From: Trichoplax adhaerens
Lineage: Eukaryota; Placozoa; Uniplacotomia; Trichoplacea; Trichoplacidae
Direction: 5' to 3'
Assembly: GCF_000150275.1 (NCBI RefSeq)
Contig: NW_002060962.1
Span: forward strand, 398,007 to 462,006
Length of the DNA: 64,000 nucleotides
A program made the translations under genes and the position numbers. Positions 1-9,959 of this stretch are shown here, in pieces (the first letter of the stretch is position 1; each line of letters opens with the position of its first letter). The notes below the pieces were generated by a model that saw only the letters and a program-made list of their open reading frames with translations, was not told the DNA's origin and did no database searches.

Positions 1-1139
1 TTTGCTGCTGGAAAATTACCATTGACATAATTTTTAAACTGATTTTGTGAAAGTCCTTGAGATATATTTGGCATAAGTAATAAGAAAAAATAGCCATCAT
101 TCAACATCGTGCCTATCATGATGTCGGCTTTATTAAACTTTCCTGAAATTATAGCTTTGTAAGATGATTCTGGTAGTATATCGCCATCAACAATGGGTGA
201 ATATGGATTAGTTCCAAGGAATCTCAATTGAAGTTGTACCAATTGCTGGGCTGGTAGGGTTCTTAGACAATTTACAGTCTCTGTTGTGATGTTTTTGTAA
301 CATCTAGCTACCGTGCTATACTGTACAAAGAAATTTTTAGCATCAGATAGTGTGAACTCGGTCGTCAATTTAGCTTTCTGATAAGATGGGAAATCTCCAA
401 AAATACCACTTTGTATGATAGCGCGGCTAAATAATCCTTTGCTAGATGGCATAACCAGGTGATTGGAAACAGCAACCGCTCCAGCTGAGTTACCTGCTAT
501 TGTAATTTGATCTTTATTACCTCCGAAATTTTCGATATTCTCTCTAACCCATTTCAAGGCCAAATTTTGATCTTGTAAAGCTAGATTTGCTGGAATAGTC
601 CTTTGATTGGCATCCTTTTCACCTGACGTCATGAAACCAAAGATTCCAAGTCGATAATTTATTGTAACAACAACGATATTTTCGTTAGCAGATAAGATTT
701 GTCCTTGCCACCATGCGCCAGTTCCATAAAGGAATCCACCACCATGTATCCATACGAGTACTGACATATTCCCGGCTTTGCTAGGGTTAGGCGTAAAAAT
801 ATTAAGGTAAAGGCAATCTTCACTGACTTGTATTTTATGCGAATTTTGACTTAAAGGGCCTACGAGATTCGGTTGAGAACAATCTTTTTGATATTCAGTA
901 GCATTTAGAACACTAGACCATTGCTCTTTGGGTACTGGCGGCTTAAATCGTAGCTGACCTACGGGAGGCTGAGCGTAAGGAATGCCGAGATAGGCAAACT
1001 GATCAGTACCATTAGTATTTACTATCTTACCACTAACTGAACCAGCTGTAGTAGAAACGATTAGTTGAGCTTTAGAATAAGGTAATAATGCAATAGTTAA
1101 TATTACAATACAGCTTGCGGTAAATCTTTCCAAAGTCAT
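1..1139 (-). CDS. Carboxylesterase/cholinesterase-like ectoenzyme, N-terminal part (gene 1; continues past left edge)
   Basis: An open frame runs from an ATG at 1139 to the window edge with no stop, giving the first 379 residues of a type-B carboxylesterase. Visible parts: signal peptide (residues ~1-24, ending SKAQ), the G-I-P-Y-A-Q-P-P family motif near 52-59, the E-D-C-L-Y-L-N signature near 107-113, the oxyanion-hole HGGG (132-135), the nucleophile elbow G-N-S-A-G with Ser218, and the acid residue Asp348 in L-N-D-G. The catalytic His, stalk and membrane helix lie outside the window. It is closest by eye to genes 4 and 6 and the broken copy 5 (shared MTSGE, SSKGLF and LNDGY blocks). An ester-hydrolysing secretory-pathway ectoenzyme is expected from the family; the substrate is unknown. 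A TATA-rich stretch lies at about 1307-1320. Confidence 0.93.
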   Translation of the reverse strand, partial: MTLERFTASCIVILTIALLPYSKAQLIVSTTAGSVSGKIVNTNGTDQFAYLGIPYAQPPVGQLRFKPPVPKEQWSSVLNATEYQKDCSQPNLVGPLSQNSHKIQVSEDCLYLNIFTPNPSKAGNMSVLVWIHGGGFLYGTGAWWQGQILSANENIVVVTINYRLGIFGFMTSGEKDANQRTIPANLALQDQNLALKWVRENIENFGGNKDQITIAGNSAGAVAVSNHLVMPSSKGLFSRAIIQSGIFGDFPSYQKAKLTTEFTLSDAKNFFVQYSTVARCYKNITTETVNCLRTLPAQQLVQLQLRFLGTNPYSPIVDGDILPESSYKAIISGKFNKADIMIGTMLNDGYFFLLLMPNISQGLSQNQFKNYVNGNFPAA

Positions 1140-1514
1140 AGTATTGCTTTAGATTAATCTTCCTTAATAAGTTCGGTATTCTTCTTAATAGTGAAAGAAG
1201 TTGAAAGAAACGTTGAAAAGGATTTAGCTTAAATGTACAGAATTAAAGGTTTTCCACCAACGATACGAGTACAACCTAAACTTCTTGAGGTGTTACAGCG
1301 CTAGCGTTTATATATATAATCTGGATCGAATAAAGCTGTCCTAAAGAGCTCTAGTAAAAAATATTTTAAATAACTTAATTTCATAAAATTATGAAAAGGT
1401 CACCCATCCTATGTAAATAAGAATATTAGTATTATTTAGGTGTGACTTACATGACCAGTAACCGTACGGTCTATTGAAGGGACTACTGCACTAAAAAAGA
1501 AAAAGAGGGACCTT

Positions 1515-1645
1515 ATAAGCATGCAGCTAAGTTGGTTTTGCTCAGTATGATATACGATTTTATTGGTATCGTATAATAGAATGACCGGGAAAATGGTAGG
1601 CCTCCACATTATTTTGCATATCACCTCCCTTTTTCTTTTCTACGA
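1515..1645. repeat. Upstream repeat shared by genes 1 and 3 (copy A)
   Basis: About 130 bp matching 12065-12212 in the same orientation, with a core AGTTGGTTTTG followed by CAGTATG-TATAC, then GTATA-TAGAATGA and a GCCTCCAC block. Copy A starts about 375 bp upstream of the gene 1 ATG; copy B about 260 bp upstream of the gene 3 ATG. It may be a shared cis-regulatory segment or simply a duplicated repeat. Confidence 0.6.
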
Positions 1646-2059
1646 CGAGAACAATAATTACTGTCTTATTTCCATGACATAAGGTGTTATTAATATATCA
1701 CCATGGTATCCATGTATTATATTTACCGTTAGTAATTGAACACTTGTTTGATGTTAACAATTACAATTTATACCGGTTCAAACTTTAAGAAAGTTATGTG
1801 CATTATAGTTGTTGACAATGGCATCTTTTGAAGAGATTTGCATGCTTAATAATACCCTAATATGGCTAAAAACCTGATTACAGTACTGTAATGAATCTTA
1901 TTTTCTCCGCATTTAGTCTGAATGGACCATGAATGGACGGACCATCTTTATTATTGATCCAGCGAAAGCTCTTAAAATCGGTGTAAATCAGAGTCCTGCA
2001 AAGCTACAATTACGCTTGACTGTCTTAAGTAATCGAAGTGAACACTGCGCATTACTATT

Positions 2060-2215
2060 ACTGTACTACAGTATCCTTAAATGGAGTAAAAACGCAACCT
2101 GAACCCGATCAAATTGTAAGCCGAAAATGAGTGCAATCGCTATGCTAACTCTGTATTGCCACAGAAATTCTTAACCGGAATCCCGTCCTCGAGTCGGGTT
2201 TCGGGGTTAACTTTT
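2060..2215 (+). repeat. Dispersed repeat, copy 1
   Basis: Diverged match to the reverse complement of 16975-17160. Shared blocks include CCTTAAATGGAGT-AAAA-GCAAC, GATCAAATTGT, GAATGAGTG-type sequence and ATTCTTAACC...CCCG-CCTCGA. No coding potential was recognised. It is probably an old mobile or dispersed element. Confidence 0.6.
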
Positions 2216-4239
2216 AAAGGACACTGCTTGAGCCTTTCCATATTGGTGAATGATTAATGTAATAAATCTCATGTTATCCATATATGGTCAAAGGAACAAT
2301 TTGCATCATTAACTGATTGATAAATACAGTACACTTGATTATCTTGAGGCATCGTCAATTGTCATAGAAGTAACAGAAAAAATAAAAATAAAAATTTGGT
2401 GTACGGTCAGTAAACACTAAGTAATAATAATCTATACGGCGAAGCGTGCTGAGCAAAAGCTGGATTCGACAGTACCCGTTTTACAACGGGTATTACCAAA
2501 CTAGTATATTATAAATCTTCTTATTGTGCAGCCGCTTATCGATTTTGCAATTAGCACGGTTGCAATCCTTGATCCAGACCAAGAAAATTGACTATTAAAT
2601 GACTTCAACTCGAACAAATGCATATTACAAGCAAAAATAAAATATGATTGCTCTATAGCTTGTTTTCTGTATCCTATTATATCGTCAAATTTCGAAAATA
2701 AATTAGCATCACACAAACCTACGAGTATATTATGATACACTAAATTCTTACACGTTTAAACTAATCTAGACGTCGTTCTTCTCAGTCTCTCTGTTCACGT
2801 AAAGAAATTAATTATCACTGGGGTTAGAACTACTTTCTTCTCATAATTATCAATGAATAAGCATAGAGGTCAGTCATTAAATAAATAAATTATAATTATT
2901 ACCACACATCACATGTCAATGCTGTACGCAGGGCATAATAGCTAGCAGTCGATGTTTAATAGTGTAGCATTAGCTACAGGTGTTGGATAGCTAACAGGTC
3001 AAAATGGTGATCAATATTTTCCCAACCAATTGCTCTAATAATTAATCGTCTAAAAGTAGATTGAGTTCTGCTTTAAAGCTATACAAGATATATAATTTCA
3101 ACCTGATTGATCAGGGTAATTATTTGTCCATACATCTGCATGATGAAATCAAATTCTTACGGTAAAGTGGTAGAAAGGTTATACATATTTATTTTAATTT
3201 TGCAAATACAATCGAGATTTAAATCGTTCGTTTGAAATTTTCAACGATTAATTAAACTGTAGTAATTAGTCTTAGAATTCATCTGAGGTAAGATAAGGGT
3301 GGTTAGTGCCAGCGTTGATTGCAACAGTTATAGAATAAGTTACACAGCATATAGTAGCAATGTAGAAATGTGCTAAAGCTTGATTTTAGGCTTTTCTTGC
3401 ATATGTCCATTAGTTCAGGTTATATATCTACTATACAAGATCTCATTTAAATCTTTTTTACTATACAACATGTTTTAGTATCTATTAACTACCGTCTAAC
3501 TGTCCAAGCTAATCATCACCTAGATAGACGAAAATATATCGAAATGTAGAAAAGAAATGGTCTACTTAAGACCAAAAACATCTCACGTTTGGATGTGAAT
3601 ATCTCACTTGAGTATAATACGTAACTGAATATTTTAGTCTCCAAATTCTGATTCAACGTAGCCTGCAATGGAATACGCGTAGGCGCACAATTGCACAGCA
3701 AATTGAAATTTGGAGACCCTACGCGTGCTTTATCTTCCTGCGGCAAAACAAGAATTAAAAGATATCTGCAATAAAATAAATCTTTACAAGTATGCAATAT
3801 GTTCGCAATGAACTTTTATTTTATACTTATTACTATTTAAAATTTTAGTTTGGATACTATAATGTTGTTGACCATCGGGCTTATGAACTCTAGTAGGTGC
3901 CTTCGTGGATGGAAGCTTTGGTTAAGGATCCGTTATAGATGTTTAGGTACGGACGATCAAATAACAATATGGGAGGGGAATAGAAGTACTTTGTTAAGAA
4001 GGGAAAGAGTAATAACAGATTCCTATGAACTTCGCACGTCTCGGGTTATAACTTATAATCATCTGCGAGAGCTAGCAACAATTGAGACTTAATAGAAAGA
4101 TAGGAAGTGAAGTAAAGTATGCAGCGCAAAGTAACAAATCCGGAAGCTGGATTCTACTAGGATAAAGAATAGCCATGTAATAGTATACCGTAATATATGC
4201 TCTACAGTGTACAGCTAAAGAAGTAGCGAGAATAAATAT

Positions 4240-4245
4240 TTTATT
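4240..4245 (-). terminator. Candidate poly(A) signal of gene 2
   Basis: AATAAA on the minus strand 140 nt after the gene 2 stop codon. Single hexamer match in A+T-rich DNA, so only suggestive. Confidence 0.35.
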
Positions 4246-4384
4246 TAATACTACGAAGAGGGCTTAAGTAAGGCAAGTAACCTGCAAGTATACTTTCAGC
4301 AGTACAAATCTCAAAATGATACGATATTGTTATAATTATATTAATTAACAATTAACTTCAAATTCCGTATACTTGCTGATGAAG

Positions 4385-6446
4385 TTAGACCAACACTTCT
4401 TTACCTCGTCGACAGCGCATAGCAAGTAAGATAACCACAATGATAAATAAAGCTGCACTCACTCCAATCAAGGCGTAAGTAGCAACCTTGAAAGTCGAAC
4501 TCTGTGTAACAGAGCCAGAGGGAGTAGTTACGGATTGAGTCGGAGGTTGAGTGCTAGCGGTAGGATTATTAGCTAACGTAAATTTTACATTTAACAAATT
4601 ATTAAAGAAAGCAATTTGATTACGCTTGTAATTGGTTACAGGATTATAGCCTTTGGCTGTAATAGTCAAGTAGTAAGTATTGGTATTTGTGTATTCTGGC
4701 CAAGAAATCCTTGTAGTGGATGGATCCCTTAAGATTTAAGTAAAACAGTCGAAGTAACTCTTAGTTAGATATCTCAAGGTTCTAATACTGATGTAACTCT
4801 ACTTGGACGATTTAATTTCTATTCATCGAGTTTTAAATAATCTGAACTGTATACTAGTATAGTTATATTTTATGTACAGCATCACTGAAGTCGATCAACT
4901 ACTGAGTTTTTCTTTTAAACACTACAAGATATTAATCATTCTAGCTGTAAGGTAGCAGGATTACATTGTCTAGTTCTTACCCAGTGCGTATAAAACTTCC
5001 CCACATAGCCATCATATCTTTACTCAAATCAATTTCTGCTGAAGTAAAATTTGATAAAAAGCCGGAAGGTTTATTAACTGGATAGCCAAAGACGTAGGGT
5101 AATTCTGCACCATGACTCACACCAGTGTTAGGCATTAAATAAGCTGATTGATTTGTTCGATGAGAGAAAACATAGGTATAGGTAGGAGAATAAATAGAAT
5201 GATATCCAGCAACGAAATCCGCTGGTGCAACGAAGAGTGAATCGGTAGATAATTCTCTTAGCATATGCAAATTACTTGTTAGAGAGTTGATGTCATTATA
5301 GTTTGTATATCTGCTAATAATAACATCTTGACCTAAATCATTATATATTCTATTAAACCAGTATTTTATAAAGCCTAAATAAGCTGGCCTAGTTACTTGA
5401 GGAGGTACGTTTACGTAGCCATCTTGAGCTGCAATTCCCATTAGTAGGTTGCCTTTCTTAAATCGACCTGCTGCCCAAGCTTTTCTAGGATTCTCTACAA
5501 TTAATTTACCGTCTACCGTAACACTAAAGAATCCGAAATCTTGAAGCAACATTGAAGAGGATGCTTTTAAAATTATTGCCACACTTAAACTACGTACACA
5601 CTGAGTCACAGTAGCAACAGTAGTGCCATTACATCCTGCTTGTTTACCAAACTTCAGGAAAGCTTGACGAGCTTCTGCCATGGATTTGTAGGTATGACTA
5701 TCGAATACGGCTCCACTATGCATAATAGCATAACGAAATAATCCGTAACTGCTAGGTGCTAATACGTGAATACCTACAGAGTACGCACCAGCTGAGAATC
5801 CAGCAATAGTAACTGCTTCTTTATTACCACCAAAGTTTTCAATATTATCTTGTACCCACTTTAAAGCCATTTGTTGATCGAGTATTCCTAAGTTAGGTTG
5901 AATAGCATTATTACCGGGATTATCTTCACCAGAAGTTAGGAAACCAAACGCACCCAATCTGTAGTTCATGGAAACGACAACGATACCTTCTTTAGCTGCT
6001 AGTGTTTGCATCTTCCAACCAGCTCCAGTACCAACAATAAAACCGCCACCATGAATCCATACTAGAACGGACATGTTAGCAACAGCGACTGGTTTTGTAG
6101 TAAAAACGTTAATATATAAGCAATCTTCATTGATTTGATGTTCTGGTGTATTAGGTTGTGTTCCACCAACAGGTGTAAATTGAGGGCAAGAATTTTTATA
6201 TTGGCTTCCGTTTAAAACGCCAGACCAGGCCGATGTTAACGCTTTCGGTGGCATAAAGCGTAGTGAACCGATTGGAGGTTGAACGTAAGGAATGCCCAAA
6301 TAAGAATGCACTGTTGTTCCATCAATAATATCTGACTTTCCACTGATGAGGCCATTATCTGTTCTAACAGTGATTTGGCCGGAATTATTAGGCACGAATA
6401 ATGTTAAAACTAATGCTAAAAGAATCCATGAAAGATGTACTGCCAT
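4385..6446 (-). CDS. Membrane-anchored carboxylesterase/cholinesterase-like protein (gene 2)
   Basis: Two exons, 4981-6446 and 4385-4727, joined by a 253-bp phase-2 intron (donor GG|GTAAGA, acceptor TTAAG|G), give a 602-residue protein and recreate the family G-D-P junction. Features: signal peptide (1-~23), HGGG at 132-135, nucleophile G-F-S-A-G (Ser218), acid Asp342 in Q-D-G, catalytic His445 in S-H-G-A-E-L. Exon 2 supplies the W-P-E-Y tail, an F-F-N-N-L-L segment, a Ser/Thr/Pro stalk, a helix (V-A-T-Y-A-L-I-G-V to V-I-L-L-A) and a basic R-C-R-R-G-K tail. All triad positions are filled, so an active type I ectoesterase is expected. Trp84 of true acetylcholinesterases is not evident, so choline-ester specificity is doubtful. 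It is a recent paralogue of gene 3, intron included. Confidence 0.93.
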
Positions 6447-6899
6447 CCTCGTTCTATCTCAAGCTTTATCTACTAAGAATCATCTGCGACTATTTTAGAT
6501 ATTTATTTGAGGAATAAAATTGATGTCAGTTTATTTATTTTATTTGATTGAAATTTGTTGTTGATGCCAACGCCTAATTTGGATGTCTCTATTATAGTCT
6601 CATCTCGACTCTTTCGAAAACCACACAAGTATTCATGTTATCGTTGATGCCAGTATGGCTTATGCTACTATACTGTACTGTACTGAAAAGGAAGCAGTGG
6701 CTAAGATAGAGGAGTTTCTTGATCCTTTAGGTCCTTATAGGAAATGAGACTATCTCTCTAGTATTCTCATGAGAAATAGTATGCTAAAAGGATAAGGCAA
6801 TTAGGGCATTGATAGTATTACGTGTAAGAATAGGAAAGGAAATGTATTTATGGCCCGAACCGCGAACCCAGACAGTGATATTAACAAGTCGGGATTAGC

Positions 6900-7202
6900 G
6901 GTCAGCAAACTAGTAGAGAAGCTCGAGTGGAATATATAGTACTAATATTCATTTTTAGGTGATAAAGTTGTTTTTAAACGTTCTTTCAAGTCCCTTTCAC
7001 TGTAAGTCAGAATGAGCTAGTACATTTGATTACTTCTATGCTGGTGATTGGGTAAAAAGGTGGTATGACAAGAGTACAAGGTCAGCTAACTAGTAGAGAA
7101 GCTCGAGAGTAACATATAGTACTACTATTCTTTTTAAATAATAAAGTTGCTTTTAAACGTTCTTTCAAGTCCCTTTCACTGTAAATCAGAATAAGCTAGT
7201 AC
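6900..7202. repeat. Direct duplication, ~123-bp unit, 180-bp offset
   Basis: 6900-7023 and 7080-7202 are near-identical, both containing CTAGTAGAGAAGCTCGAG and CGTTCTTTCAAGTCCCTTTC and ending GCTAGTAC. A unique stretch of about 55 bp separates them. Confidence 0.85.
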
Positions 7203-7754
7203 GCTTAATCACTGTATTTATTACAGTCCTGTTCATACTATTTTTGTTTATATTTTACTTCATTTGCTTCTATGCAAGGGTAGTAACTTTCAGTACGGTC
7301 GGTGCCAGGTATGGGTCAAGAAGTCCTGCTGACTAGAGGTAAAGGAAAAAGAGTTCCGTTGATCGATGATGTCATCGACGCCACTTGAACATGACGTAAT
7401 TCCCTCTGCATTTTGCAAATCACCAGCGGGCTGCGGTGAACCCGCGTGCTATTCTGGTATACTCTACAGTACTGTATAACGCAATATCGGTGAGAATATC
7501 CCGGGGCATAGACCACTAGAAGTATACCTGGACTGGAACTCTCCTCGGGTGGATGGACTTTTCATACTACAGGCCGCCGAAAATGTCGAAAAATAGTTAC
7601 TGAGTATGGATCTTCCCGCGTCTGTTTTCTAAATCACTCGTATCAATTGGAAATAACATTCATGATCTAAATTGACTGCTTCCAAGCAGAGCTTCTCAGA
7701 TATTTCAATAAAAGTATTAATGAAATTGATTGCTATCTATAGAACCATTTTTAT

Positions 7755-8040
7755 CATACAGTTAACTATACATACAGTATACTGTCCATACAGTTAACTG
7801 AAAGATTACTTCAAAAATCTGCTTATATGCTAGATATCGGTAAAGTATCAATAAATTGATATCTTACCTATACAAGCATTTTAATACATACAGTTAACTG
7901 AAAGATTACTCCAAAAATCTGCTCATATGCTAGATATCGGTAAAGTATCAATAAATTGATATAAGTTGATACTTTACCTATCCATTTTTATACATACAGT
8001 TAACTGAAAGATTATTCAAAAAATCTGCTCATACAGCATG
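7755..8040. repeat. Tandem repeat, three ~100-bp units
   Basis: Units begin with CATACAGTTAACTGAAAGATTA at about 7787, 7887 and 7993, with a partial start at 7755. Each continues through AAAATCTGCT-ATA and the first two through GCTAGATATCGGTAAAG. The inner part also contains the local palindrome ATCAATAAATTGAT. Confidence 0.85.
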
Positions 8041-8490
8041 CTAGGGGTCGGTATAAAATACAGTACAGTATTTGCTTGTTAGTTTTAGTTACATTTTCTC
8101 CCTTTTAAAGCGTCTAAAACGAAATAAAAGACGCGGTATACCAGATCACAGGTTCTATCTTCAGAGACCATGACAGACTTTATAATGCAATTTACAACAG
8201 TATTTTCGTATTGAGTAAAGTGTTACTCCCAGCCAGGCAACAATATTCCGCGAGCATCAGTAAAGACATTTAGTAGTAATAAAAATATTATTAAAACAGG
8301 TCATCCATGAGACGTTTTTGATACTACCATATGCTATTGAAGTAAGCAAAACGATTCCTCTTTATGAGTAGCAAATATACAAATTATCTAGTGTATCACC
8401 AGTGAGAGTACTCCGTGTAGTGTATTCGGCAATGAGCCAGCCGAGGATCCAAGAGGTTGAAGTACGCAATGAAGAACTCAGTGCGAGAGA

Positions 8491-8783
8491 AATAGTCTTA
8501 CTTATTTTAAGGAGTACTCGCGAGCATAAGAGTAGTGCAAAAACTGTTTGATTAATTAGATATAACTACGGGATACCTTTAGCTTACTGTATACAGTAAG
8601 AAGTATGTGGTAGCGTTACAACACAGAGCGATTACCTTGGTAATAGTCTTACTTATTTTAAGGAGTACTCGCGATCATAAGAGCAGTGCAAAAACTGATG
8701 GATTAATTATATATAACCACGGGGTAATTTTAGCTTACTTAGTAACAAGTATGTGGTAACGGTCAATACAGAGCGATTACCAT
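8491..8783. repeat. Tandem duplication, ~151-bp unit
   Basis: Copies at 8491-8641 and 8642-8783 share AATAGTCTTACTTATTTTAA, GGAGTACTCGCGA, GTGCAAAAACTG and CAGAGCGATTACC. They are head-to-tail and directly adjacent. Confidence 0.88.
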
Positions 8784-8989
8784 GGTGTTCGTCTATTCAA
8801 ACACAACACTAGGGTTATTTTCAAGGGAAGACAGTGGTACTATCGCTCGTTATCCTTCGTGTACTTAGTTATTGGCGTACATTACATTACTTGTATTTTT
8901 TTTATACTTTACTGTACAACATTATAAGTACTGTTGGTTATTGACAAGATAACCAAAAATAGAAGGTATTTTTATAGTGTGAACTATTG

Positions 8990-9066
8990 CATCTTTAGAT
9001 AAGATGATCGGCTTGTGCCACTAGTACGATGAGCAAATATATAGTTACATGTCGGCACATGTCAAT
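8990..9066 (-). pseudogene. Fossil fragment of esterase coding sequence
   Basis: About 70 bp match gene 4 exon 1 at 14489-14575, including CCACTAGTACGATGAGCAAA followed by TATATAGTTA. Read on the minus strand it gives P-T-C-N-Y-I-F-A-H-R-T-S-G-T, against P-T-F-N-Y-I-F-A-H-R-T-S-G-T in gene 4. No flanking esterase sequence is recognisable, so this is a relic of a deleted copy or a small captured insertion. Confidence 0.75.
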
Positions 9067-9109
9067 AGAGAGGAGGTCACGATTACGGTTTAATATTGAT
9101 ATTGAAAAA

Positions 9110-9440
9110 ATTTATTTATTTTGTAAACCTTATAGAAGGTATCAAAAATAATTTTCTAACGCTAAAATAAGGAAAAAGACAAGTTCCTTCATGCATATTT
9201 AACTATGCAATATATATTGTCTTTTTGTAAACGGTTAAAAAAGGTATCATTAATATATTTCTAACGCTACAAAAAGGAAAAAAGGCAAATTCCCTTTAGG
9301 ACATTTAACTATACAACTCTTAAAATAGCATTATCTTTGCAAATGTTTAAAAAAAGGTATCAAAAATAAATTTCTAACACTACAAAAAGGAAAAAGACAA
9401 GTTTCTTCAGTGACGTTTAATTATGTAGCTCTTAAAATTA
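9110..9440. repeat. Tandem repeat, three ~105-113-bp units
   Basis: Units are anchored by AAGGTATC at about 9136, 9241 and 9354, each followed by TTTCTAAC-CTA-AA-AAGGAAAAA and ending with a T-TTTAA-TATG/CA segment. Noncoding. Confidence 0.8.
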
Positions 9441-9759
9441 AAATAGCACCATCTCTTATTAAACATTCGATCTTGCTCCGAATGAGTGATTTGGTATTTA
9501 GGATAGTCTATGTACCCGCTAAGGTTGATCTATGTGTTGATAGTTAGCACAGACGTGTATGCATCGTATAATGGTTCTATGTCGTTACTGACTAAGAATG
9601 CGATCCATGGAGTAAAACTTAACAAAATGATTTTTCTGGCTATAATTGTTAGTCCTATAATGATAATAAAATCGCAACTATGACTACAGTATTATTATAT
9701 GTTTATTCGGTGCATTTTTCTACTTATCTGTGAAATCAGCTGAGCAAGAAATTCACCCT

Positions 9760-9959
9760 CTAGACCAATACTTCTTTACTACGCCGACAACGCATTGCAA
9801 GTAAGATAACCACAATGATAAATAAACCTGCACTCACTCCAATCAAGGCGTAAGTAGCAACCTTGAAAGTCGAACTCTGTATAACAGAGCCGGAGGGAGT
9901 AGTTACGGATTGAGTCGGAGATTGAGTTGGAGATTGAGTGCTAGCGGTAGGATTATTAA
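9760..9959 (-). pseudogene. Out-of-frame stalk and membrane-helix remnant of gene 3
   Basis: Downstream of the frameshift stop, another frame encodes a Ser/Thr/Pro/Gln stalk (with an in-frame S-P-T-Q duplication compared with gene 2), a helix almost identical to gene 2 (V-A-T-Y-A-L-I-G-V-S-A-G-L) and the tail R-C-R-R-S-K-E-V-L-V, ending TAG at 9760-9762. Its good conservation says the frameshift is recent or an error. Confidence 0.8.

Larger units (their letters stand above)
1140..4384. other. Intergenic region between genes 1 and 2
   Basis: A+T-rich. It contains an upstream repeat shared with gene 3 (1515-1645), one copy of a dispersed repeat (2060-2215) and a minus-strand AATAAA (4240-4245) about 140 nt past the gene 2 stop, a plausible poly(A) signal. 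Two modest open stretches (3516-3797 minus, 3850-4092 plus) show no recognisable domain and the second begins with a non-ATG codon. I see no supported gene. Confidence 0.5.
6447..9759. other. Repeat-dense intergenic region between genes 2 and 3
   Basis: No supported gene. It holds four separate short tandem-duplication clusters (from 6900, 7755, 8491 and 9110) and a fossil of esterase coding sequence near 8993-9065. A 66-codon open stretch at 7316-7516 (minus) has no recognisable domain. Confidence 0.6.

Noticed and set aside
3516-4092. Two open stretches (93 codons minus, 80 codons plus) near 3.5-4.1 kb
   Set aside because: No recognisable domain, the plus one starts with TTG, and such lengths arise by chance here.
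4385-6446. Calling the array genes acetylcholinesterases or neuroligins
   Set aside because: The Trp of the choline-binding site is not at its aligned place and most members keep catalytic residues that neuroligins lack. Only the broad type-B carboxylesterase family is supported.
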